Shown here piece after piece: positions 53,884 to 63,392 of a DNA stretch of 64,000 bases (its first letter is position 1; every line of letters starts with the position of its first letter). The notes below the pieces were generated by a model, which ran no database searches, had not been told where the DNA came from, and was given only the letters and a program-made list of their open reading frames with translations. The stretch is from the NCBI RefSeq assembly GCF_900110065.1, contig NZ_FOCI01000003.1:62001-126000 (forward strand), read 5' to 3'. The position numbers were made by a program, and so were the translations under genes. The DNA is from Loktanella fryxellensis (GTDB taxonomy: Bacteria; Pseudomonadota; Alphaproteobacteria; Rhodobacterales; Rhodobacteraceae).

Positions 53884-55272
53884 ATGACCGACGAGCAGAT
53901 CAGGACGGACCTCGATCACGACCATGACGAAGCCTTCGGAATCACCGACCGTGTCGTGGCCGACGTGCTGGACGCGATCGACGCCCGCAACGTCGAGGAT
54001 GTGGAGGCGCTGCTCGACCCGCTGCATCCCGCCGACATCGCCCACCTGATCGAGCTGATCGACGCCCGCCAGCGCCGCGAGCTGCTGACCCTGTGGAAGG
54101 GCGGCCTCGACGGCGACATCCTGTCGGAACTGGACGAGCGTCTGCGCGAGGAGATCATCGCGTCCCTTGCCCCACAGGAGCTGGCCGACGCCGTCCGCGA
54201 TCTGGACAGCGACGACGTGGTGGACCTTGTCGAATACCTCGACGAGGACCAGCAAGAGGCGGTGCTGGACGCGCTGGAACCCGGCGACCGGGTGGCCGTC
54301 GAACAGTCGCTGTCCTACCCCGAGGAATCGGCGGGCCGCCACATGCAGGTCGAGCTGGTGCGCGCGCCACAGCACTGGACCGTGGGCGACGCCATCGCGC
54401 ATCTGCGGTCGGACGTGGTGCTGCCGGATCAGTTCTATCACCTGATCGTCGTCGATCCCCGGCTGAAGGCCATGGGCTACGTTACGCTGGGCCGCATCCT
54501 GAGTGCTGCACCCCAGACGAAACTGACCGACCTGATGGAGGATTCTTTCCGCACCTTCCACGTCGCACAGGACGTGGAGGAGGTGGCGCAGGCGATCAAC
54601 CACTATCACATGATCACCGCCCCCGTGGTCGACGACGACGACCGGGTGGTGGGCGTCATCACCATCGACGACGCCATGGCCTTTCTGGAACAGGAGGCCG
54701 AGGAGGATCTGTTGCGGCTTGCCGGTGTGGGCGAGGGCAGTCTGTCGGACCGTGTGCTGGAGACGACGAAGCAGCGCCTGCCGTGGCTGGCGGTCAACCT
54801 GTTCACCGCGATCATGGCGTCGCTTGTCATCTCGCTGTTCGAGGCGACGATCTCGTCGCTGGTGGCGCTGGCCGTCCTGATGCCCATCGTGGCGTCGATG
54901 GGCGGCAATGCGGGCACCCAGTCGCTGACGGTCGCGGTGCGCGCGCTGGCGACCCGCGATCTGACCGGATCGAACGTGTGGCGCGTCATCAGGCGAGAGG
55001 TCCTGGTGGGCCTGATCAACGGGATGCTGTTCGCGGTGGTGATGGGCATCGTCGGCGTGGTGTGGTTCGGTTCGCCCATGCTGGGGGCAGTGATCGCCGT
55101 CGCCATGATCATCAACATGGTGGTGGCGGGGCTGGCGGGGACGGGGGTGCCCATCGTGCTGGAACGCATGGGCGTCGATCCGGCGCTGGCGTCGGGCGCG
55201 TTCGTCACCACGGTGACGGACATCGTGGGTTTCTTCGCCTTCCTCGGACTGGCGGCGCTGTGGCTGCTCTAG
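53884..55272 (+). CDS. mgtE: Magnesium transporter MgtE
   Basis: A 462-residue Mg2+ channel-like transporter: N-terminal acidic MgtE_N superhelix (about 40-140), a CBS pair (about 145-270) that senses Mg2+, and five membrane helices (about 290-460) with SMGGNAGTQSLTVAVRALA. ATG 53884 follows a purine run AGGGGG; ATG 53869 is in frame but without a ribosome site. The 3' end overlaps the next gene by 13 bases. Confidence 0.95.
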   Translation: MTDEQIRTDLDHDHDEAFGITDRVVADVLDAIDARNVEDVEALLDPLHPADIAHLIELIDARQRRELLTLWKGGLDGDILSELDERLREEIIASLAPQELADAVRDLDSDDVVDLVEYLDEDQQEAVLDALEPGDRVAVEQSLSYPEESAGRHMQVELVRAPQHWTVGDAIAHLRSDVVLPDQFYHLIVVDPRLKAMGYVTLGRILSAAPQTKLTDLMEDSFRTFHVAQDVEEVAQAINHYHMITAPVVDDDDRVVGVITIDDAMAFLEQEAEEDLLRLAGVGEGSLSDRVLETTKQRLPWLAVNLFTAIMASLVISLFEATISSLVALAVLMPIVASMGGNAGTQSLTVAVRALATRDLTGSNVWRVIRREVLVGLINGMLFAVVMGIVGVVWFGSPMLGAVIAVAMIINMVVAGLAGTGVPIVLERMGVDPALASGAFVTTVTDIVGFFAFLGLAALWLL

Positions 55273-55874
55273 CCGCGGCAAAGGCGGCGGCCCGCGCCGC
55301 CGCCATGGCCCGGCGGGCGCTGGCGCACCGGCCGGGGGATGCGGCGGTGGCCGATCATCTGCGCGCGGTGCTGACGGGACATCGCGGCACCCCGCTGGCG
55401 GGCTATTTGCCGATGCGGTCGGAAATCGACCCGTTGCCCGCCATGGCAGAGGCGGCGCTGCACGGCCCGGTCGGCGTGCCGGTGATCGCGGGGCCGGGGC
55501 TGGCGCTGGGCTTTGCCCGCTGGTCGCCCGATGCGCCGCTGGTGCCCGGCGGGTTCGGGACCCGCATCCCCGCGCAGGCTGTGCCGCTGACCCCGCGCAT
55601 CCTGATCGTGCCGCTGCTGGCCTTCGACGCAGCCGGCGGGCGGCTGGGTTATGGCGGCGGCTTCTATGACCGCACGCTGGCCGTGCTGCGGCAGGCGGGG
55701 CCGGTGCTGGCCATCGGCTACGCCTATGCGGCGCAAGAGGTGGACGCGGTGCCGCTGGATGCCACGGATCAGCCCCTCGACATGGTGGTGACGGACCGTG
55801 ACGTGCGGACATTCCCCCGCGAGAGCGCCGCATCACGCCAAAATCCGGTGGCATCGGGTCGCCGCACACCGTAA
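55260..55874 (+). CDS. 5-formyltetrahydrofolate cyclo-ligase
   Basis: Converts 5-formyl-THF to methenyl-THF with ATP. The 204-residue protein has the family motifs GYLPMRSEIDP (substrate), PLLAFDAAGGRLGYGGGFYD and the basic N-terminal helix (AKAAARAAAMARRAL). It starts with GTG 55260 inside the end of mgtE. The C-terminus DRDVRTFP plus a short extra tail follows. Confidence 0.9.
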   Translation: MAALAAAKAAARAAAMARRALAHRPGDAAVADHLRAVLTGHRGTPLAGYLPMRSEIDPLPAMAEAALHGPVGVPVIAGPGLALGFARWSPDAPLVPGGFGTRIPAQAVPLTPRILIVPLLAFDAAGGRLGYGGGFYDRTLAVLRQAGPVLAIGYAYAAQEVDAVPLDATDQPLDMVVTDRDVRTFPRESAASRQNPVASGRRTP

Positions 55875-55884
55875 CCGTTGCGCC

Positions 55885-56703
55885 ATGAAGATCATGTTTC
55901 TGGGCGACGTCATGGGACGCGCGGGCCGCAGGGCCATCACCGACCACCTGCCGCGCCTGCGCCGGGACTGGTCCCTCGATTTCGTCGTGGTGAACGGCGA
56001 AAACGCGACGAACGGCGCAGGCCTGTCGCCGGATCATGCCAAGGCGATCTTCGACGCCGGGGCCGACGTGGTGACGCTGGGCGATCACGCCTTCGACCAA
56101 AAGGACATGCTGACCCACATCGCCAAGGAGCCGCGCATCATCCGGCCCCTGAACTATTCCAAGGCGGCACCCGGCGTCGGTGCGCGGGTGTTCAGCGATG
56201 CCCGCGGGCGCAAGGTTCTGGTGGCGCAGGCGCTGGGGCAGGTGTTCATGAAACGGCCCTTCGACGATCCGTTCTCGGCCCTCGACGCGGTGCTGCGGCA
56301 GTACCCGATGGGCGGTCAGGTGCAGGCCACGCTGATCGACATCCACTGCGAGGCCACGAGCGAGAAGATGGCCGTCGGCCATTTCTGCGACGGGCGCGCC
56401 AGCATCGTGGTGGGCACGCACACCCATGTGCCGACCGCCGACGCGATGGTCCTGCCCGGTGGCACCGCCTATCAGTCGGATGCGGGGATGTGCGGCGATT
56501 ACCAGTCCGTCATCGGGATGGAGCCTGACGAGCCGCTGCGCCGCTTCATCACCGGCATGCCGAAGGGACGCTTCGTGCCTGCCGAAGGCGAAGCGACGCT
56601 GTCGGGCCTCTATGTGGAAACCGACGACCGCACGGGCAAGGCTGTCATGTGCTGCATGGTGCGTCAGGGCGGGCGGCTGTCGCAATCCGGCCCCATGTCC
56701 TGA
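55885..56703 (+). CDS. ymdB: YmdB family metallophosphoesterase
   Basis: A 272-residue dimetal phosphodiesterase (TIGR00282). MKIMFLGDVMGRAGRRA, VVNGENATNGAG, TLGDHAFDQ and VVGTHTHVPTADA give the metal site. In Bacillus YmdB hydrolyses cyclic nucleotides, possibly 2',3' forms; here the role is inferred from family. It lies 10 bases after the cyclo-ligase, which is a common pair in alphaproteobacteria. Confidence 0.92.
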   Translation: MKIMFLGDVMGRAGRRAITDHLPRLRRDWSLDFVVVNGENATNGAGLSPDHAKAIFDAGADVVTLGDHAFDQKDMLTHIAKEPRIIRPLNYSKAAPGVGARVFSDARGRKVLVAQALGQVFMKRPFDDPFSALDAVLRQYPMGGQVQATLIDIHCEATSEKMAVGHFCDGRASIVVGTHTHVPTADAMVLPGGTAYQSDAGMCGDYQSVIGMEPDEPLRRFITGMPKGRFVPAEGEATLSGLYVETDDRTGKAVMCCMVRQGGRLSQSGPMS

Positions 56704-56778
56704 CGGGCCAGCCTGATCGCCATTGCGCAGGCGGCGGCTTGGCGTAACAACGGCGTGACGAATCTACGGGGTCGCGCC

Positions 56779-58557
56779 ATGATCGAAATCGCCTTTCTGA
56801 TCGAACATCAGGCCATCGTGACATTCGCGGTGCTGGCCGTGATGTTCCTGCTGTTCCTGCGAGAAACCTTTCCCACGGAAGTCGTGGCGATGGGCGGGGC
56901 GGCCTTCCTGCTGATCACCGGCATCCTGCCATTCGATCAGGCGGTGGCGGTGCTGTCGAACGCGGCGCCGTGGACCATCGCGTTCATGTTCATCATCATG
57001 GGTGCGCTGGTGCGCACCGGCGCGCTGAACTACGTCACCCAGATGGCCGAGGCGGCGGCCCGCCGCAACCCAAGGCAGGCAGTGGGCGGCGTCATGGGCT
57101 TCGTCGTTGCCGCATCGGCGTTCGTCAACAACACCCCCGTCGTCGTGGTGATGCTGCCCGTGTTCGTGCAGATGGCCCGTACGCTGAAGGTGTCGGCCTC
57201 CAAGCTGCTGATCCCGCTGTCCTACGGGTCCATCGTCGGCGGCACGCTGACGCTGATCGGCACGTCGACGAACCTCGTCGTGGACGGTGTCGCCCGCCAG
57301 TCAGGGATGGACCCGTTCGGCATCTTCGAGATCACGCCCATCGGAATCGTCATCGCGATCTGGACGCTTGGCTATCTCGCGCTGTTCGGCAATCGCCTGC
57401 TGCCGGACCGGGACAGCATGGCGGTGATGCTGTCGGACCGCACCAAGATGCGCTTCTTCACCGAGGCGGTGATCCCCCCGGACAGCAACCTGATCGGGCG
57501 CGCGGTGCTGGGGGTGCAGCTGTTCAAGCGCGAGGGCGTACGCCTGATCGACGTGATCCGCGGCGACGCGTCCCTGCGCCGCGATCTGGAGAATGTCACC
57601 CTGCAAGTGGGCGACCGCGTCGTGCTGCGCACCGCGATCACGGAACTGCTGTCGCTGCAGAAGACCAAGGAATTGCGCCGCGTCGATCAGGTGTCGGCGG
57701 TGGAAACCTCGACCGTCGAGGTGCTGATCTCGCCCGAATGCCGCATGGTGGGCCGCAATCTGGGCGACCTGCGCCTGCGGCGCCGCTACGGTGTCTATAC
57801 GCTGGCCGTCCATCGTCGCGACCGCAACATCGGGCGGCAGCTGGACGAACTGATCGTCAAGGTCGGCGATACCCTGCTGCTGGAAGGGGCACCTGCCGAC
57901 ATCCAGCGCCTTGCGGTGGACATGAATCTTGCCGATGTGTCCAAACCCTCGGCTCGCGCGTATCGCCGGACACATGCGCCCATCGCCATCGGCGTGATGC
58001 TGGCGGTGGTGATCCTTGCCGCCTTCGATGTGGCACCGATCCTGCAGCTGTCTTTCGTCGGCGCGGTGACGGTGCTGGTGACCGGCTGCATCGACACCGA
58101 CGAAGCGTTCGGGTCCATCGACGGACACCTGCTGGCACTGATCTTTGGCATGCTGGCGGTCGGCGCCGCGCTGGAGGCATCCGGCGGGGTAGAGCGGATC
58201 GCGGGAACGCTGGCGCCGTGGATGCAAACGCTGCCGCCGTTCTTTGTGATCCTTGCGGTCTATACGCTGTCGACGGTGCTGACCGAATTGGTGTCCAACA
58301 ACGCGGTGGGGGTGGTGATGACGCCCATCGCCATCGGTCTGGCACAAGCACTGGGCGTCGATCCGCGCCCGCTGGTGATCGCGGTGATGATGGCGGCCTC
58401 GGCCAGTTTCGCGACACCCATCGGCTATCAGACCAACACGCTGGTCTATGGTCCGGGCGGCTACCGCTTTACCGACTTCTTCCGCATCGGCATCCCGCTG
58501 AACGTATCGCTGGCGGTGATCTGTTCCATCGCGATTCCGATCCTCTATCCGCTCTGA
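56779..58557 (+). CDS. SLC13-type permease with two TrkA-C domains
   Basis: A 592-residue transporter: N-terminal half with five to six membrane helices (FVNNTPVVVVMLPVF, YGSIVGGTLTLIGTSTNLVV), two cytoplasmic RCK_C/TrkA-C domains at about 205-375, and a second membrane half (TELVSNNAVGVVMTPIAIGL, TPIGYQTNTLVYGPGGYRF). This is the CitM/SLC13 or sulfate-permease-like (SLT) layout; the substrate, perhaps sulfate or a dicarboxylate, is not decided. ATG 56779 has ACGGGG upstream; a start at 56755 is also open. Confidence 0.88.
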   Translation: MIEIAFLIEHQAIVTFAVLAVMFLLFLRETFPTEVVAMGGAAFLLITGILPFDQAVAVLSNAAPWTIAFMFIIMGALVRTGALNYVTQMAEAAARRNPRQAVGGVMGFVVAASAFVNNTPVVVVMLPVFVQMARTLKVSASKLLIPLSYGSIVGGTLTLIGTSTNLVVDGVARQSGMDPFGIFEITPIGIVIAIWTLGYLALFGNRLLPDRDSMAVMLSDRTKMRFFTEAVIPPDSNLIGRAVLGVQLFKREGVRLIDVIRGDASLRRDLENVTLQVGDRVVLRTAITELLSLQKTKELRRVDQVSAVETSTVEVLISPECRMVGRNLGDLRLRRRYGVYTLAVHRRDRNIGRQLDELIVKVGDTLLLEGAPADIQRLAVDMNLADVSKPSARAYRRTHAPIAIGVMLAVVILAAFDVAPILQLSFVGAVTVLVTGCIDTDEAFGSIDGHLLALIFGMLAVGAALEASGGVERIAGTLAPWMQTLPPFFVILAVYTLSTVLTELVSNNAVGVVMTPIAIGLAQALGVDPRPLVIAVMMAASASFATPIGYQTNTLVYGPGGYRFTDFFRIGIPLNVSLAVICSIAIPILYPL

Positions 58558-58641
58558 CCGCAGGCTTGCGAGGCTTGCGGTGGGGGCGGGGCCTGCGCTA
58601 TAGCGGCCCGCAGTCAGCGTCGGAGCAAAGGGGCAAGCGCC

Positions 58642-59391
58642 ATGGCCGGACATTCCAAATGGGCGAACATCCAGCACCGCAAGGGGCGTCAGGACAAGCT
58701 GCGCGCCAAGCTGTTCAGCAAGATGAGCAAGGAAATCACCGTGGCCGCCAAGATGGGCGACCCGGACGTGGACAAGAACCCGCGCCTGCGCTTGGCCGTC
58801 AAGGAAGCCAAGCAGAACTCCGTCCCCAAGGAAGTGATCGAGCGCGCGATCAACAAGGCCGTGGGCGGCGACGCCGAAAGCTATGACGAGATCCGGTATG
58901 AGGGCTACGGCCCCAACGGCGTCGCCATCATCGTGGAGGCGATGACCGACAACCGCAACCGCACCGCGTCCAACGTCCGCTCTACCTTTACCAAGAACGG
59001 CGGCAATCTGGGCGAAACGGGCAGCGTCGGGTTCATGTTCGACCGCAAGGGCCAGATCGTCTATCCCGCATCGGTCGGCGACGAGGACACCGTGATGATG
59101 GCCGCGTTGGAGGCGGGGGCCGAGGACGTGCAGTCCGACGAGGGCGCGCATGTGGTCTATTGCGCCGCGACCGACCTGAACGACGTGTCCACCGCGCTGG
59201 AAAAGGCGCTGGGCGAGGCCGAGAGCACCAAGCTGGTGTGGCTGCCCAACATGCAGACCGAACTCGACCTCGACGGTCTGACGAAGCTGATGAAGCTGGT
59301 CGAGACGCTGGAGGATGACGACGACGTGCAGTCGGTCACCACCAACGTCGAGGCATCCGACGCGGTGATGGCGGCCTACGCGGGCAGCTGA
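58642..59391 (+). CDS. YebC/PmpR family protein
   Basis: A 249-residue protein with the invariant N-terminus [18 protein letters not shown] and [20 protein letters not shown]. Members act as DNA-binding regulators or help translate proline stretches. It stands alone with a hairpin after it. Confidence 0.95.
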   Translation: MAGHSKWANIQHRKGRQDKLRAKLFSKMSKEITVAAKMGDPDVDKNPRLRLAVKEAKQNSVPKEVIERAINKAVGGDAESYDEIRYEGYGPNGVAIIVEAMTDNRNRTASNVRSTFTKNGGNLGETGSVGFMFDRKGQIVYPASVGDEDTVMMAALEAGAEDVQSDEGAHVVYCAATDLNDVSTALEKALGEAESTKLVWLPNMQTELDLDGLTKLMKLVETLEDDDDVQSVTTNVEASDAVMAAYAGS

Positions 59392-59409
59392 TCGGTCTGC
59401 GGTGCGATG

Positions 59410-59443
59410 CAATGGGGGCGGTGCTGCGGCGCCGCCCCCATTG
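59410..59443. terminator. Bidirectional hairpin between yebC and choV
   Basis: CAATGGGGGCG pairs perfectly with CGCCCCCATTG around GTGCTGCGGCGC, in the 55-base gap between convergent genes. There is no long T-run. Confidence 0.6.
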
Positions 59444-59446
59444 CGT

Positions 59447-60487
59447 TCAGGGGGCCGTGGTGGCCTGCGGACGGTGACGGGCGGCGAGGCGGTCGAGCAG
59501 CGATTGCGCCGTGATCTGCCCGATGGGCTGGCCGTCGGCGGTCACGGTCAGCGGCCCGTCCGTGGTGATGCGGTCGATGATCCGCTGCACGGGCGTTTCG
59601 GCATCGACGGCGGCCCCATTGCCCGCACCCGGACCCATCACGTCCCGCGCGCACAGCACGCCCAGCGGGTTCATGTGGGCCACGAAATCCGCCACATACC
59701 CGTTCGCCGGTCGCGCGAAGATCTCGCGCGGGGTGCCGGTCTGCACGATGCGGCCGCCTTCCATGATGGCGATGCGGTTGCCCAGTTTGAACGCCTCGTC
59801 CAGATCGTGGCTGACGAAGACAATGGTGCGCCCACGCCGCGCCTGCAGGTTCAGCAACTCGTCCTGCAGCCGCGTGCGGATCAGCGGATCAAGGGCGCTG
59901 AACGGCTCGTCCATCAGCAGGATCGGCGCATCGGTGGCAAAGGCGCGGGCAAGGCCGACGCGCTGCTGCATGCCGCCCGACAGCTCGCCCACCAGCGCGT
60001 CGGCGCGGTCGGACAGGCCGACCAGCGCCAACTCCTCCTCCACCCGCGCGCGGCGCTGTTTGGCGGATTGCCGCGCCAGTTCCAGCCCTAGCCCTACGTT
60101 GTCGCGCACGCTGCGCCATGGCAGCAGGCCGAACTGCTGGAACACCATCGCGACATCATGCAGTCGCAGATCGCGCAGGGTGCGGGCGTCGGCCCGTGTG
60201 ACGGACTGCGTGCCGTTGGCCGTGGTGATCCGCACGTCGCCGCGCACCAGCGGGTTCAGGCCGTTCACGGCCCGTAGCAGCGTCGACTTGCCTGACCCTG
60301 ACAGGCCCATCAGCACGAGGATTTCGCCCGTCTGCACTTGCAGCGAACAGTCGTGGACGCCGGGCACTTGCCCGCAGGCGGCCTGAACCTCGGCTCGCGA
60401 CAGGCCGCTGTCCATGTGTGGCAACGCAGTTGCGGGATCGTCGCCGAACACGATGCTGACGTTCTCGAATGTGACGGCGGCGGTCAT
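59447..60487 (-). CDS. choV: Choline ABC transporter ATP-binding protein
   Basis: A 346-residue ABC ATPase: Walker A GLSGSGKST, Q-loop FQQFGLLPW, signature LSGGMQQRV and Walker B ILLMDEPFSALDPL. A long C-terminal part with CBS-like sequence (about 270-340) is usual in ProV/ChoV. It is the last gene of choX-choW-GFA-choV, overlapping the GFA stop by four bases. Confidence 0.93.
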   Translation of the reverse strand: MTAAVTFENVSIVFGDDPATALPHMDSGLSRAEVQAACGQVPGVHDCSLQVQTGEILVLMGLSGSGKSTLLRAVNGLNPLVRGDVRITTANGTQSVTRADARTLRDLRLHDVAMVFQQFGLLPWRSVRDNVGLGLELARQSAKQRRARVEEELALVGLSDRADALVGELSGGMQQRVGLARAFATDAPILLMDEPFSALDPLIRTRLQDELLNLQARRGRTIVFVSHDLDEAFKLGNRIAIMEGGRIVQTGTPREIFARPANGYVADFVAHMNPLGVLCARDVMGPGAGNGAAVDAETPVQRIIDRITTDGPLTVTADGQPIGQITAQSLLDRLAARHRPQATTAP

Positions 60488-60894
60488 GGCGTATCCTCGG
60501 CCGGGATGAAATGCAGCGTGCCCACCGTGCGCACCTGACCGGTGTCGGTCGGGTGGTTCTGTCCGTCCAGGACGGCGGACAGGAACGGCGATTGTCCGTC
60601 CAGACAGGCGAGGTTCACGCCGATCTGGTGCGGGTTCGATTGCCGCGTGTGGTGGGTATAGATGCCGCAGGTGCTGCAGAAGTGATGCGCCGCCGCCCCG
60701 GTGTTGAAGCGGTAGGTTCTCAGCACCTCGGCCCCGGTCAGCAGGCGCAGGCCATCCAGTTGCGCGCTGACCGCGACCGCACCGCGCCGTGCGCACAGCG
60801 AGCAAGTGCAGCGCCGCGCCGTCGCCAGACCGTCGGTCAGCGTCACGGTGAACGTCACGGCGCCGCAATGGCATGATCCGCGATGCACGCTCAT
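60484..60894 (-). CDS. GFA/CENP-V fold zinc protein embedded in the choline transporter operon
   Basis: A 136-residue protein of the GFA family (glutathione-dependent formaldehyde-activating-like). Zinc ligands are seen in GSCHCGAVTF, CTCSLCARRG and FCSTCGIYTHH. It overlaps choW (ATGA at 60891-60894) and choV (60484-60487) by four bases each, so translation is coupled to both. Choline and betaine breakdown releases one-carbon units, a possible reason for the gene's place. The family's actual reaction is disputed. Confidence 0.88.
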   Translation of the reverse strand: MSVHRGSCHCGAVTFTVTLTDGLATARRCTCSLCARRGAVAVSAQLDGLRLLTGAEVLRTYRFNTGAAAHHFCSTCGIYTHHTRQSNPHQIGVNLACLDGQSPFLSAVLDGQNHPTDTGQVRTVGTLHFIPAEDTP

Positions 60895-61724
60895 CGCGGG
60901 CGCATCCGCAGGGTGCGGTCCAGCATGATCGCCACGACGACGATGACGAGACCCGCCTCGAACCCCAGCCCGGTGTTGACGGTGTTCAGCGCCCGCACCA
61001 CCGGCACGCCCAGCCCGTCCGCGCCCACCAGCCCCGCGATGACGACCATCGACAGCGACAGCATGATCGCCTGATTGAGCCCCGCCATGATCTGCGGCAG
61101 GGCGGAGGGCAGTTCCACCTTCCACAGCAGCTGGCGGCGGGTGGCACCAAAGGCCTGCGCCGCCTCGACCAGCCCCAACGGCGTGCCGCTGATACCCAGC
61201 TGCGTCAGCCGGATGGGCGCGGGCAGCACGAAGATCACAGTGGCGATCAGCCCCGGCACGATGCCGATGCCGAACAGCACCACCGTGGGGATCAGATAGA
61301 CGAAGGTGGGCAGCGTCTGCATCAGGTCCAGCACCGGCCCCACCGCCCGCCAGAGGCGGGGATGATGCGCCCCGGCGATGCCCAGCGGCACACCAACGAC
61401 CATGCAGACGGTGCAGGCCATGACCACGAGGGTCAGGGACTGCACCGTCTCCTCCCAATAGCCTTGGTTGAGGATGAAGGCGAAGCCCGCCAGCACCAGC
61501 ATGGGCGCCTGCCAGCGGCGCTGGATCGCCCATGCGACGGCGGCGAAGACCGCGATGATCAGGAGCGGCGGCAGCGCCAGCAGGCCGTCGGTCAGCCCGT
61601 CGAAGCCGTCCTTCAGCGCATCCGCGAAGGTGTCGATCACCGCCCCCGCCCGGGCGTTCAGCGCGTCGAAACCCGCACTGGCCCAGTCCCCGACGGGGAT
61701 CTTGTATCGTGTTAGCCAGTCCAT
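60891..61724 (-). CDS. choW: Choline ABC transporter permease
   Basis: A 277-residue inner-membrane permease of the ProW/OpuAB type with about seven helices. LDLMQTLPTFVYLIPTVVLF and AAQAFGATRRQLLWKVELPS (the EAA loop) are characteristic. It lies 80 bases after choX and overlaps the GFA gene by four. Confidence 0.94.
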   Translation of the reverse strand: MDWLTRYKIPVGDWASAGFDALNARAGAVIDTFADALKDGFDGLTDGLLALPPLLIIAVFAAVAWAIQRRWQAPMLVLAGFAFILNQGYWEETVQSLTLVVMACTVCMVVGVPLGIAGAHHPRLWRAVGPVLDLMQTLPTFVYLIPTVVLFGIGIVPGLIATVIFVLPAPIRLTQLGISGTPLGLVEAAQAFGATRRQLLWKVELPSALPQIMAGLNQAIMLSLSMVVIAGLVGADGLGVPVVRALNTVNTGLGFEAGLVIVVVAIMLDRTLRMRPR

Positions 61725-61804
61725 GCGGGTGCTCTCAACAGGGGGTGGCGCGGGCCGGCGTGGCCCTCAACCGGGATCAGATTGCCAGAATCAGCTGACC
61801 CGAA

Positions 61805-62734
61805 TCAGCTTGCCAGCGCGTTGGTGACGGCGGCCACGGCGTCGCCGCCGTCCAGCGTGGTCACACCGTCCAGCCAGCCTGCCCATGCGTCCGGGTTGGC
61901 GGCCAGCCACGTCGTCGCGGCCTCTGCTGGGTCGGTGCCGTCGTTCAGGATCGCCCCCATGATCTCGTTCTCCATCTCGAGACTGAAGACGAGGTTCTCC
62001 AGCAGCTTGCCGACGTTCGGGCAGGCCGCACCAAAGCCTGCGGTCGTATTGGTATGCACCGTGGCACCGCCGAGGTTCGGGCCGAACCAGTCGTCGCCCC
62101 CCTCTAGGTACGTCATGTCGAAGCGGGCGTTCATCGGATGCGGCTCCCAGCCGAGGAACACGATGGGGGTGTCGCTGCCATCCGCACGCGCGACCTGCGC
62201 CAGCATCCCCTGTTCGGACGATTCGACCACCTCGAACGCGCTCAGTCCGAACGCATCCGCCGTGATCATGTCGAGGATCAGGCGGTTGCCGTCGTTGCCC
62301 GGCTCGATGCCATAGATCTCGCCGTCCAGCGCATCGGCGTGGGTGACGATGTCGGCGAAGGTGGCGATGCCCAGATCGGCGGCGGCGCGGTTCACGGCCA
62401 GCGTGTATTTCGCGCCCTCCAGATTGGCGCGCACGCTTTCGACGGTTCCGGCCTCCAGATAGGGGGCGAGGTCAGCCTCCATCGTGGGCATCCAGTTGCC
62501 CAAGAACACATCCACGTCGCCTTTGGCCAGGCTGACATAGGTGACCGGCACGCTCAGCAGTGTCGTTTCCGTCTCGTATCCCAGCGCCTCCAACACGGCG
62601 GTGGTGGCGGCGGTGGTGGCGGTGATGTCGGTCCAGCCCACATCGGCGAACGTGACGCTGTCGCAGGTGTCCTGCGCCAGTGCAGGGGTCGCGGCGATAA
62701 GGGCCAATACGGATAGGGAGGTTTTGAGGGTCAT
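61805..62734 (-). CDS. choX: Choline-binding periplasmic protein
   Basis: A 309-residue OpuAC-type binding protein with signal peptide MTLKTSLSVLALIAATPALA. Aromatic residues for quaternary ammonium binding are seen in FADVGWTDITATT, VFLGNWMPTME and VFLGWEPHPMNARFD. ATG 62734 follows GGAGAA. It is preceded by the BetI-type operator and is divergent from betI. Confidence 0.93.
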   Translation of the reverse strand: MTLKTSLSVLALIAATPALAQDTCDSVTFADVGWTDITATTAATTAVLEALGYETETTLLSVPVTYVSLAKGDVDVFLGNWMPTMEADLAPYLEAGTVESVRANLEGAKYTLAVNRAAADLGIATFADIVTHADALDGEIYGIEPGNDGNRLILDMITADAFGLSAFEVVESSEQGMLAQVARADGSDTPIVFLGWEPHPMNARFDMTYLEGGDDWFGPNLGGATVHTNTTAGFGAACPNVGKLLENLVFSLEMENEIMGAILNDGTDPAEAATTWLAANPDAWAGWLDGVTTLDGGDAVAAVTNALAS

Positions 62735-62759
62735 CGAATTCTCCAACGCGGCGTTTATT

Positions 62760-62779
62760 TTGATTGACCAGTCAATCAA
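62760..62779. promoter_or_regulatory. BetI-type operator in the choX-betI divergent region
   Basis: TTGATTGACCAGTCAATCAA is a perfect inverted repeat of nine bases per arm. It overlaps the -35 (TTGACC, 62764-62769) of a promoter for betI with TTTACT 17 bases on (62787-62792). The ATTGA arms resemble known BetI sites. BetI bound here would repress both choX and itself until choline is present. Confidence 0.8.
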
Positions 62780-62818
62780 GAACTGGTTTACTAGAGGGAC
62801 ATGTAAGGATTCTGCGCG

Positions 62819-63376
62819 ATGCCCCGGCTCGGGATGGAACCTATACGGCGTGCCGCCCTCGTGAAAGCCACAATCGTCGAAGTCGGGCAGGCCGCGTCGC
62901 TTGACGTCACGGTCGGTCGCATCGCGGCCCGTGCAGGCGTGTCGTCGGCGCTCGCGCATCACTACTTCGGCGGCAAGGATCAGATCCTGAACGCGGCCAT
63001 GCGGCAGATCCTGCGCGACTACCGCGTCACCGTTGTGGCAGCCCTGTCGGGGGCCACGGACCGGGCCGCGGCCATCGTCACCGCCAGCTTTGCGCCCACA
63101 TTCTTCGATCCCGATACGGTCAGTGCGTGGATGACGTTCTACGTGCAGGCGCAGGGAAACCCGCAGGCCAGCCATCTGCTGGGTATCTATCAGCGCCGCC
63201 TGCGGTCGAACCTGACCCACGCCCTGCGCGGGCAGTTGGCGGATCCCGCCGCCGCCGCCGACCTGCTGGCGGCGCTGATCGACGGTCTCTACATCCGTCA
63301 GGCGTTGGCCGCACCGGACACGGATGCCTCTGCGATTGCACTGAAACTGCTGGGCACGCTGCGCGCCGCGGGCTGA
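62819..63376 (+). CDS. betI: Transcriptional repressor BetI (TetR family)
   Basis: A 185-residue choline-responsive repressor. The N-terminus MPRLGMEPIRRAALVKATI is a BetI signature, followed by the HTH VGRIAARAGVSSALAHHYFG and a ligand domain with FFDPDTVSAWMTFYVQAQ. It is divergent from choX; betA/betB are not in the window after it. Confidence 0.92.
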   Translation: MPRLGMEPIRRAALVKATIVEVGQAASLDVTVGRIAARAGVSSALAHHYFGGKDQILNAAMRQILRDYRVTVVAALSGATDRAAAIVTASFAPTFFDPDTVSAWMTFYVQAQGNPQASHLLGIYQRRLRSNLTHALRGQLADPAAAADLLAALIDGLYIRQALAAPDTDASAIALKLLGTLRAAG

Positions 63377-63392
63377 TCCTCCCACTGCCAGC

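Noticed and set aside
53788-56685. A 965-codon open frame antisense to mgtE, the cyclo-ligase and ymdB
   Set aside because: No family resemblance, biased Arg/His/Gln composition typical of antisense high-GC frames, and three well-supported genes on the other strand.
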